Source: Reutealis trisperma
Taxonomy: Eukaryota > Streptophyta > Magnoliopsida > Malpighiales > Euphorbiaceae
DNA: 64,000 bases
Assembly: GCA_947687605.1 (NCBI GenBank)
Contig: CANTUT010001283.1
Location: forward strand, 1-64,000
Direction: 5' to 3'
Position numbers and translations under genes: made by a program. The notes under the pieces were generated by a model that had not been told where the DNA came from, did not search any database, and saw only the letters and a list, made by a program, of their open reading frames with translations. Below are positions 46,611 to 55,734 of the stretch, one piece after another (position 1 is the stretch's first letter; the number at the start of each line of letters is the position of its first letter).

Positions 46611-47090
46611 TTAATCTCTACGAAAGATAAACAAATCTACTACTCCAAAGGGATGTACCACATTCACAATAAAAGGACCACTGCAGTGAGGTTTAGATTT
46701 ACCTAGATCGTGATGCCACCACGAGTTGTAGAGCAATACTTTAATACTTGGTTCAAGGGACTTTTGGACATGGCTTTTATCATGAAGAGGTTTGGCTCGT
46801 TCCTTGAACATTTGAGAGCTCCGATACACTTCTTTCTTGAGCTCAATCAACTTAGACACCTGCAGTATTTTTTTATCATAGGATCCCTGCAAGAAAATAT
46901 CTTTGACAGTAGTATTAAAGTATTTAATTGAAGAGCATTCCTCAATAAGTGATGTGGTAGGAACAGATAAACTATTAAAAATGGAAAATTCAACAGTTTG
47001 GCCCAAAACAGTCATAGTCAATTTCCCATTTTTAACATCAATCAAAGTATTAGTAGTTGCCATAAAAGGTCTGCCTAACAAGATATGCAA
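46611..47090 (-). pseudogene. Protease end joined in frame to integrase tail, element E
   Basis: The open frame begins HILLGRPFMATTNTLIDVKN and GKLTMTV, the C-terminal part of an Athila-type aspartic protease. Around residue 95 (near 46800) it passes without a stop into an integrase tail: LIELKKEVYRSSQMFKERAK, LHDKSHVQKS, VLLYNS and CSGPFIVNVVHPFGVVDL. In a full element several kilobases of reverse transcriptase, RNase H and integrase core lie between these. The frame is continuous with 47441-47091 through a single TAA at 47093-47091. The product, if ever made, would have no polymerase or integration activity. Confidence 0.72.
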
Positions 47091-47441
47091 TTATGACCTA
47101 TTAGATAACTCATCTCCCATATCCAACACCATAAAATCAATAGGCACTATCAACCCTCCTACTTGCACTAGTACATCTTCTATAATTCCCCTAGGAAATC
47201 TCAGTAACTTATCAACTAATTGTAAGCTCATTTTGGTGGGTTTTAGCTCTCCTAAATTCAACTGCTTAAATAAGGCATATGGCATCAAATTAATACTAGC
47301 ACCTAAAGGCCTTTTCACCATTGCCCATACTAAAGTTAAGGACAAAACTACCAAGACCCTTAGTTTTTGAAGGTAATTTTTGCTAGAGTATACATTAATC
47401 ACCTCAGACACTACTACTTTCTCCTCCATCTCTAGCCTCAT
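47091..47441 (-). pseudogene. Aspartic protease domain of element E, active site altered
   Basis: Contains LGASINLMPYALFKQLNLGE, KMSLQLVDKLLRFPRGIIED and GLIVPIDFMVLDM, the typical order of a retrotransposon protease (RVP). The expected CDLGASINLMP reads RPLGASINLMP here, so the catalytic aspartate of the D-[ST/L]-G triplet is lost, probably through a nearby frameshift since the upstream residues do not fit the family. It would normally process the gag-pol polyprotein. Confidence 0.75.
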
Positions 47442-47453
47442 TTTTTTAGAATT

Positions 47454-49062
47454 TAGGTCAAAAAAATTTCATACGCAAGCATATTCTTAATCACATCAAG
47501 CAAGGGCAAATTGATACTTACCTTAGATAGCATTGTGAAAAGCTCATCAAATTGCTTGTCTTGCTTACCATTTTTTAAATGGCTTGGAAATGGAATAGGA
47601 GATCGATAAGGATCATCCGCTTTGTGTAACTTAAATGGAGAAGGTGTCTCCATCTCTTTCTCTTCCTCCACTGCATAATTAGAAACTTCACCAATATTAT
47701 CATTTATTTGCTTACCATTCCAAAGAATCGTGATGGACTTAGCTTGCTCCGATTAACTAGGAAGTTTCAGTTTTTGATTTGATTGCACTTGATTTGCAAC
47801 ATATTTCTCACTACTACTTCCAAAGAGTCAAATCTTCAGTCATTAGCCTCCTGAATTCGAGTGCTAGCCTAAATAAAAGCGTTCAAGCTATCTTCTAAGG
47901 ATGACTTCTTTTACTAATTTTGATTTGATGCTTTTCCTTGAAACTGGTGTCCTCTTTGCATCATTTGAACTTGAGGATGTTGCTATTGCTGATTGTTGTT
48001 CCTTTAAGAAAAATTTGGATGATTCCTCTAACCTTGGTTGTAAGTGTTAGAGAAGGGGTCATTTCTTGACCAAGGTTGGTAACCATAGAAAACTTATGCT
48101 TGCTCCAGTTCTCCTACATAGGCATCAAAACTAAAAGGACAAATATTAGCACTATGCCCATAAATACCACAAATACCACATACCTCTTGGTTTTGAACCG
48201 GTGTGTTTCCTTTCATTGTCAGGAGCTTAACTTGCCTCATGAGTTTGACTAATTGCATAGCCACATCTTTCTCAGAAGCTCCTTCTTATACTCTAACTCT
48301 TCTCCCTCTCACACTTTTCTGCTGAGAGTTAGTACTAAGCATTTCAAAAGGTCATATGTCTTCTCAGCAGTTATTTCTCCCATTATCCCTCCAATTGCAT
48401 TGTTAATGATGCTTGCTCTAAAATGTAAGCCCATCATAGAAAAATTGGTTGAGCAACTGCAATGGATAATGATGATGTGGGCATTAGATTTGCAACATCT
48501 TAAACCTCTCCCATGCCTAATGAAAAGGTTCTCCTTTCATCTATATAAAGGTTGCAATCTTTGATCTCAGTTCAGTTGTCTTCTGGTGAGAGTAAAACTT
48601 CCCCATAAATTTATTGTACACCTCCTCCCAAGTGGTCAATAAGTTAGTAGTAAGTGTCATTAATCATGACTTAGTACTATCTTTCAGAGTGTAGGGAAAA
48701 CATCTCATCCGCTGTTGATCTTCCATTAGACCTTGTAGAGGGAAGGTCTGGATGGTAGCATAAAAGTCTCGGATGAAGTTCATGGGGTCTTCATTTGACA
48801 CTCCATAGAATGTTGGAAGCATGCTATAATGTATGTTCTTCAACTCATAATTCTGGGCAGCTGCATTGAGTTTAATGTATGATGTTGTGGTGCCTATGAT
48901 TGGCTAAGCATACTCCTTCATAAGTCGACATTCCTATGCCATTTCTTCTTATTCTTTTTGATCGGTTTCTTCTTCAATTGGGTCAAATCTCCTTCCACCT
49001 ACCTTGTGAACGTTATCAACAAAAGGGACAATCTCTCCTTCTAAAGATCTTCTCCCTTGCAT
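47454..49062 (-). pseudogene. Gag of element E (Athila-like), with stops
   Basis: Begins MQGRRSLEGEIVPFVDNVHK at 49062, 79 bases downstream of the primer site. The capsid-type region follows near 48870-48430 with NYELKNIHYSMLPTFYGVSN, EDPMNFIRDFYATIQ, RMRCFPYTLKDSTKS, TTWEEVYNKFMGKFYSHQKT and AWERFKMLQ, the order of a Retrotrans_gag domain. A perfect CCHC zinc knuckle, CGICGIYGHSANIC (C-x2-C-x4-H-x4-C), is at about 48180-48139. The C-terminal part has PIPFPSHLKNGKQDKQFDEL and is open at 47671-47453. Around ten in-frame stops are scattered through it. In life the protein packages element RNA. Confidence 0.82.
48139..48183 (-). other. CCHC zinc-knuckle motif of element E gag
   Basis: All four metal ligands of C-x2-C-x4-H-x4-C are present in the reading frame of gag, although the frame has stops on both sides. 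This is the RNA-binding nucleocapsid motif. Confidence 0.78.
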
Positions 49063-49140
49063 AAAAATCTCAAAAAACAAATATAAACAAAAGCTAGAAA
49101 CAAAAATAATTACAGTGAAACAAACAAATTTGCCTTGCAA

Positions 49141-49159
49141 TTCCCCGGTAATGGCGCCA
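49141..49159 (-). other. Primer-binding site of element E
   Basis: The minus strand reads TGGCGCCATTACCGGGGAA, one or two changes from the TGGCGCCGTTGCCGGGGA site of Athila-type elements, preceded by AGTTTT and the LTR terminus GAACA. Confidence 0.85.
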
Positions 49160-49165
49160 AAAACT

Positions 49166-50641
49166 TGTTCGCCTCAAAATATACCATCCAAAAGTGACCA
49201 GCAAGTATACGGGGTAATCATAGCATATCGAAAGCACCCAAGGTTGTATCTCTCAAGGAATTGCAAATGGAAATATTTGTCTCAATTCAAAGCAAATTAA
49301 ATGAAAAGAATTTGAATGATTAGGACAAGAAAATTGTAATGATTCTAAAGTAGAAAATTAAAATGAATATTTAATGCAAATGCAAGGGTTTTTTATGCAA
49401 TGGATGAATAATATCTAGGGTTTACAATCCATTTATCAATCCTTTATGTTAAAAAATATACCCAATTGATTATGCTAAGGCCCTTATTTCTAACAACTCA
49501 AAAGTAGAAATCCATCTATTAGCAATCACATTCATAAATGTCAATGTACCAAATTATATATCAAAAACTCAAACTTAATATCAAAACTTATATTTCTAAT
49601 TTATTTTAAAATCCTAAAAGAATAAAATCTGGAATTGAACTTTAACTCTTCTTTCTTCATTCAAAACCTAGGTCAAATAATTAGTATATGAGCAATTGTT
49701 CATAACAATCAATCAATTCAATTAAGAAAATAAAGCTTAATCAAAAGGGATTTAATTCAGTAGCATATCATGAACACTTCATAAAAACCCTAGACAAGGA
49801 TGAAATTAGTTCATGGCAAACAAAGAAATCATCTCAATTTCATTATATTCAAAGGAATCCATTAAATCAATTCTATTAATTTAATAATCCAAAAGAAAGT
49901 AATGAAGAAATAAGATTCAAACCTCATAAATAAACCCCTTCGATCTGATTTAATCACTTGAATCGTTACAATAGAGTTCCTGAGAATTAAATTTGATCCT
50001 AATCTAAGTAGAAATCTAAAAACTAGATGAGAAATAAAAGGAGAAAAATAATGTTAAAAAAATCAAATGAATAATGTCTTAGCCTCTTTCTCCAGACAGC
50101 TCTCTAAATAAAATGTTTCTCCTTCTATTTATTCTTTCCAAAATAACCTATGGTCCAAAAAACCCTCAAAAACTCAGATAAAATTTAGTTACAACTCAAA
50201 CATAATGCAACGGGGCACCGAAAGTCTGCAGCTAGGCATTGAGATAATTTTTTGTGGGCTATGTATCCTGCTGCGTGGTGCTGGGAATTTACTGTGAATG
50301 CTGGGGCTTGCTGCGTGGCATTGGGGCTTGCTGCGTGGCGTTGGGGCTCGCTGTGTGGCGCTGGGCTATGTAGGCTGTAGGTAGCACTCAGCTGCGATGC
50401 GCTAGGGTTCACTGCATGGTGCTGGGGCCTGAGTTGCTTGCTACCACACAATGACATTCCTCCTGCCACACAATGTTCCACCGAATTTTTCAATTTAGCC
50501 CAAATATCTTTCATTTCTTCAATTATTAATGCAACTGAAAACAACTTAACAAACACATTAAAAGCATCATAAAATCATAACAATAAACTATAAATTAACA
50601 ATTAAAGGAACTCATAAATAAAATAAAACTATGATAAAACA
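49166..50641 (-). repeat. 5' LTR of element E
   Basis: About 1.48 kb, from TGTTTTATCATAG at 50641 to GGCGAACA at 49166 on the minus strand. It contains a GC-rich block at 50200-50470 with a 20-bp tandem repeat (GGGGCTTGCTGCGTGGC type) at 50301-50367, about 3.4 units, inside otherwise AT-rich sequence. No second LTR copy exists in the window. Confidence 0.7.
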
Positions 50642-51071
50642 AGTGTCTAGAAACAGTCGCCTAAACATCCATGTCGTTCTTTTTTCCATCTTTTTTATCC
50701 AAATCCATCAATTCCACTCATAAATGTCTAGAAACGATCACCTAGACATCTATATGGTTTCACTTTCTACATCTTTTATCTGAATCCATCGATTTACCCA
50801 AAAATATATAGCTACCAGCCTAGATATCCCTTTGGTCCATTTTCTCACTTCCATTCATCAGCTATATTTTCCACCCATAAATGTTTAGGAATGACTGCTT
50901 AAACATCCCTGTGGTTATTTTTACCATCTTCCTTTTTCAACCATGTCTCTCACCCAAATATGTCTAAGCACTGACTTAGATATCATTTTCGTTCTTTATA
51001 CCATACCAACTCTTAGGTTTACTATCATCACATTTTCCTGACAGATAAAACAATTCTAATGAAGGAGCAAC
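50642..51071. repeat. 80-bp array of element B (right of E)
   Basis: Inverted relatives of the 12660-13180 units, with ACATCCATGTGGTT and AAATCCATC(A/G)AT phrases, resume directly at the LTR start of element E and end at the 3' LTR of B. Four to five units. Confidence 0.8.
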
Positions 51072-52625
51072 TGCGAATCCTTAATTTTGCACCTTCATAT
51101 CCAATCGCACCTTAGCACCTGTTAAGTTTAACACATTATGTAAAGCCATTATGATGGTCCTGCTAGCCAGTTAGCAGATGAGGGTTTAGGGGCAGCATCC
51201 CTAAAAGAAAATTTTTTAAGCCTTCAATTATATTACTACCAGAACATTCAAATTTCTTAAACCCCAAACCAACAACCAATCTCTAAAAAAAATTTGAGCT
51301 GAGCCATTCGGCATCAGGTTTTGTGCAGATTCACGTCGATGGTCCCCTTGCTGCACTAAAATGTCCATGTTGCCTTTTTCAACCCCTTTTGGCCTTATCC
51401 TTTTGGGTCTTTTCACTTTTTCAATCCTTAAACTACCCTCTCCCACTTTTCTTATAAATACCCCCTTCATTCTTTCATTTTCCTCACAGCTTAAATTTGA
51501 GTAGATTGCTATCCTCAAATTTTTCTCTTCTTCTCCCTCCAACCACTTTAATTAATTAATTAATTATCTCACCCTAACCAAGTTAATTAATCTTTTTAAT
51601 TGACTAAAACTCTTTTTTTAAAATTAAAATTAATCACTCAATTAATTTGTTAATTAATCTTTTTATTAATTAATTAATCACTTTTTTTTTCAAAATCAAA
51701 TTATTCCTTTTTTTTTTTTCTAATCCACCCTTTATCCATATTAATTAATTAATCTTTTTAATTAATTAATCCATCCATCAATTTCATCACATTAATTAGT
51801 TAATTAATCATGTTAATAAATTAATTAATCCCAATCAATCCAATTATCTGGTCTTGATAAACCGAAACTTCAATTTGATAAAACCCTTCACCTGACAAAA
51901 GCAACGATATCAGTTTTTTCCTCTCACCTAGAAACCCAAATCATCCTAATCAATCCAATTAACTGCTAAACCCCTCCACTTAATCATAGAATGAACTACG
52001 TGGATTTTGATCTCCATTCAATTGAGTACATAGGCACGTTTGGAATTTAAATCTAAACTGCAAATCTAAATCCAATCAATCCCTATTCCCCCTTTTAATT
52101 AATTTATGTAATTAGTTTAATTTGGAATTAAGAAGTGATTATGTGAATCCCTAAAATCCATAAGGACAAGAGGGAACACTCTCCTTAATTTGTAGATATT
52201 TATTTTACTTTTCTTCATGCACTCATGCCATGCTCATGCATTAATCATGATATTATAATTGTCATATAATATTTGTCATTCATGAAATTAATTTTTAAAA
52301 TCAAATTAAACTTAAGAGCCAAATTTAGATTATTGGTCCTCCAGCTCAACTTAGTTCGTCAACTAGTGGTTTTTATCTTTGGGTAAATTAATTGCAAAAT
52401 TAATGAAATAGAGTCACAAATCGGGGTTTTCATTAATTTTTTCATTTAAAAATAAATTAGGATGGCAACTTTCTAAATCATTTTTCAAATCACAAATTAA
52501 TTTTTCGAATGATAACCGTTCCAATTGTGAGCACCAAAATTCATTCCATAACTTAAATCGCTTGGCCTTTTCTTAAGGCACAATTTGTCCCGAGCGAGGA
52601 AGGGGCATTCGGACAAGGTCTCACA
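51072..52625 (+). repeat. 3' LTR of element B
   Basis: Begins TGCGAATCC (expected TGTGAA) and ends GGTCTCACA. TATA box TATAAATA at 51453-51460. It matches the 5' LTR throughout but lacks its hairpin module, and the two are clearly diverged, indicating an old insertion. Confidence 0.88.
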
Positions 52626-53040
52626 ATGTCTCATCCATTAGTTTAATCCAAAATAAGAATTAACATTTGAATATAAATCGAATCACTTTACATCCTTATA
52701 TGCAAAGCCAAATTAAGATATTTGAGTGTAAAAAACTAAATATTAAAGGTGTAAGAAAAATTTGAGAATTCAAAAAAAAAGTCATGTTTTTATTAAAAAA
52801 CAAAGATGACTTTGTTTCACATATACTGGAGAAAGTCATATTTTATAATAAAAAATACAAATTTTGGCAATTAATTTACAAAATAACATATGAATATAAT
52901 CATTTGTTTTTTAATTAAAAAAAAAAAAGACATTTAGCCATCTATTAAAATTTAAGAGATGCATCCTTTAGACACTTATATGCATAACCAAATCAAGATA
53001 TTTGAATATAAAAAACTAAGTGTTAAAGGTGTAAGAAAAT
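52626..53040. repeat. 251-bp tandem repeat array, right part
   Basis: Continues the array interrupted by element B; unit landmarks lie at about 52714 and 52994. It begins ATGTCTCATCCATTAG, corresponding to ATGTCTTATGCTCTATTAG in the unit at 38150. Confidence 0.85.
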
Positions 53041-53290
53041 AGTTGTAGATAACAGACATATATATTAAAGTAGTTGCATATACCAAACATATATTAAAGT
53101 ACATATACCAAACAAAACCTTATTTTAGTATATATTAAGTATATATTTGGTATCTGTAACCAATTTAATATACATTGATTGCAAATTTCAAATAATTAAA
53201 AAGATAAACTAATACTAAATGATATACATATATCAAAGTTTGATATACGTTTAGCATATATTTGGTATCTATAAATTTACAATCAGCGTT
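53041..53290. repeat. Repeats around TTGCATATACCAAACATAT, copy 1
   Basis: AGTTGCATATACCAAACATA and the inverted form TATATTTGGTATCTGTAACC recur here. Related sequence forms a tandem array at 59920-60450. Confidence 0.6.
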
Positions 53291-54867
53291 TTAAGCTTTT
53301 TCTTCTAAGTAAAGCCAATCATATTTGTCAAAATTTGAAACACGCTAATGTAATGGCTCAATAAGCATTCATTAGACAACTACTAATGTCAAAATCCTTA
53401 TAGTTAAATTTTTTATAATCAAATCCTAATTCAGGCAAATAATCATACTTCAGACCATTAATCAAAAGCCAACACTGAGTATATATGCAAATTTGAAATC
53501 AATAAAATTTACAAAGGTCATAGTTGTTAAGAAAAAATGTTTGATATTTTAATTAACTTTAATTTTTATTATTTTAAAATTAATATTTTAATTATTGTTT
53601 ATAAAGTATGATATTTTTTTACTATATCTTACTATATATTTTTAATATTTACTTTTAATTTATATAACAATTTCTTCATTTTTGACATTTAATTTATATA
53701 AAAATTTGGCCTCTAAAATTCTAAAATATAAATGGTTATAATTTGGAGCTACTATCTAAAAATAAATTATCATTAAATAATGTCTGTGAGTGTATTTTAA
53801 ATAATTATTCAATAATAAGTACTTTTAAGAACATTATTATAATTAAAAATCTCATAAACTAAAAATTTAAATTTTAAAATGTTAGTTTCTCAAATATTAA
53901 TTATGAAAAATGTTATAACTATTGTTGTAATTTATTTATTTTTTTTAAGTTTTTGGGTGAATTTGTGCTATCATAAGTGAGAGTCAATATTTTCCTCTTT
54001 ATTCATCTTTTTTGACTTAATCCCCTCCTACTTCACTATTTATTTTTAAAATTTTAAGTTAATAAGAAAAAATAGTTATTTAATTACATTTGCTATATTA
54101 TATTTAAAATTTTCATTACAGGATTTTAAATTTTATTCTGCTATATTTTTATACGTAAAAGTTTTTATTTTATTAAAATATTGAATTATTATGATTTTGA
54201 AAATATAATTTATTTAATTATAGTTTTATAATTAAATTTATATATATATATATTTAAAATAATAAAAATATTTTCATATTTTCTTTTTACTAAAATTAAT
54301 TAAATAAGAATTTATTTGGTTAGTTATAAATTTTCTTTAAAATAAAAGAACTATTTTAAAATAAAACGATAATTAATTGTGTAAAAATATATATAAAATA
54401 TGTTAATATTAAAGCTCTAACCTATGATCTGAGAGAGGTTAAGTTAATTGTAAACTAATAAGGCCAAATGATTTTATTAAAATTTTGTTATGTGTTATGA
54501 TAAATAAAAATTTTGTTAAAAGTTGATTGGTTCATTTTTAAACTAACCAATTAGCTGTTGTTAGTGTTGGGTTTAAAGGGCATAAGGAGAGACGACAAGG
54601 AGGGAAGGAGGGCAGAAACTTCAAGCAGTCCAAACACCATCATCTGGTCGCTGGAAATCGACACTCGCTAGACCATGGAAAGATCTGTCGCCGACCTTTC
54701 CAACCATATAACATTCGTCGCGAATCGACATCGGGTGACGCTACATGCACTATCTTATTGTCTCCTTAGAGAAATTTTCTGACCTTCATTCTAGTGAATT
54801 TTTGACCTCTTTTTATGGCAATTCTGGTATGGTTAGACTCCTCATCTTTTAAGCTTTCATTTGATAT
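53291..54867. other. AT-rich DNA with a short GC-richer segment
   Basis: 53291-54540 is AT-rich with nothing recognised. 54545-54770 is markedly less AT-rich, with AGACGACAAGGAGGGAAGG, CATCATCTGGTCGCTGGAAA and CGAATCGACATCGGGTGACG. It may be a fragment of an exon, an untranslated region or a transposon leader, but no protein frame was identified. Confidence 0.4.
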
Positions 54868-55721
54868 ATTATGTTTGCCCTTATGCACCAAGAAAGGTGG
54901 TTGAATTTGAATTGGTGAGAAATTAAAATTTTAGATGAAAAGAGATAGGGATAGAAAGATAGACATAAGCAATTTATAGTGGTTCAGATTATAACCAATC
55001 CTACATCCACTCCTCAATCCACAACTATCTATGGAGTTTTATCAAGTTCACTCCCAACTTAGTATTTAGGCTCACACCAAACCTTACAAGAGTTTTCCCA
55101 AGGTTCACTTTTAAACCTAAACAAGAGTTTTGAGAAGGCTAACTCCAAAACCCAACCAAATATTTTACAAAGGCTTATACTTAAACTTAAACAAGAGTTT
55201 TTTAAGGCTCACTCCCCAACCTATATGAGTGTTTCAATGACTAACACTCAACCAACTAAAATAAAATGTGAATTACAAAGGTTTTAGGTTTGAGAAATTG
55301 CAAGAGTTTGGACACTTGATAAACTATTCTCATATGTCTAAGGCTTTTGAAGGGGATATTTATAGCTTACATCCTCCAAAGAACTATTACAAATAAGTAT
55401 AAAAGACAAAAACTTAATTCCAAAACAGCTTGCAAAACGTTTTTTGTCAAAGGTAAAATTGTGGTTCGATATTCATATCTCCAATAGCTAGTGACATGTG
55501 GCATCTGATCGTTGGCTGCTTGACTATTCGTTAAAGATATACATGTTAGATGCACATTTCGCAATCACAACAAAAAGATTGCGATCGCGAATTCTATTTT
55601 GCATCCATAATTGTGGTAGCGAGCTTGAATGCTAATGCTACCGTCTTTTTAGTCTTCTTTGCCTTAATTGAATTACGGTCATGATATAACTATCGCAGTT
55701 GCGAAATATTGATGGGGGGCA
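54868..55721 (-). mobile_element. LTR-like repeat, possibly solo
   Basis: The segment 54960-55030 reads TATAGTGGTTCAGATTATAA and then CCTACATCCACTCCTCAA, phrases common in a widespread plant LTR family. Repeated phrases such as AAACAAGAGTTTT and GGCTCAC.CCCAA occupy 55030-55250. On the minus strand it begins TGCCCCCCATC at 55721, has a TATA box (CTATAAATATCCCC) near 55365-55352 and ends TAAGGGCAAACA near 54868. No flanking duplication was found, so the edges are uncertain. Confidence 0.4.
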
Positions 55722-55734
55722 TAAAATTTTAATA

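Larger units (their letters stand above)
45971..50641 (-). mobile_element. Element E: Athila-like Ty3/gypsy deletion derivative, 3' LTR missing
   Basis: Minus-strand order: 5' LTR 50641-49166, primer site 49159-49141, gag 49062-47454, protease 47441-47091, protease-integrase fusion 47090-46611, 3' untranslated DNA to 45971. It lies inside the 3' arrays of element B. No 3' LTR is present: the sequence passes from 3' untranslated DNA straight into B, and about 25 bases or more of the expected B array are also missing at that side, so a deletion probably removed the 3' LTR with adjoining B sequence. Reverse transcriptase, RNase H and the integrase core are missing. Confidence 0.78.
38400..52625 (+). 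mobile_element. Element B: Tat-like non-autonomous Ty3/gypsy retrotransposon with both LTRs
   Basis: Plus-strand order: 5' LTR 38400-40040, leader, gag 40772-42230, integrase tail 42836-43065, antisense frame 45090-43700, spacer and tandem arrays (45183-45970, then 50642-51071), 3' LTR 51072-52625. Element E (45971-50641) interrupts the 3' arrays, so the element itself is about 9.6 kb. Both flanks are units of the 251-bp array, and the array reads through correctly if the element is removed with a 5-bp target duplication: ATATT at 38395-38399 and ATGTC at 52626-52630, differing by two transitions. No protease, reverse transcriptase, RNase H or integrase core. Same family as element A and fragment C. 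Confidence 0.85.

Noticed and set aside
54545..54770. Exon of a host gene
   Set aside because: Composition is gene-like, but no frame with family similarity or splice structure was seen.
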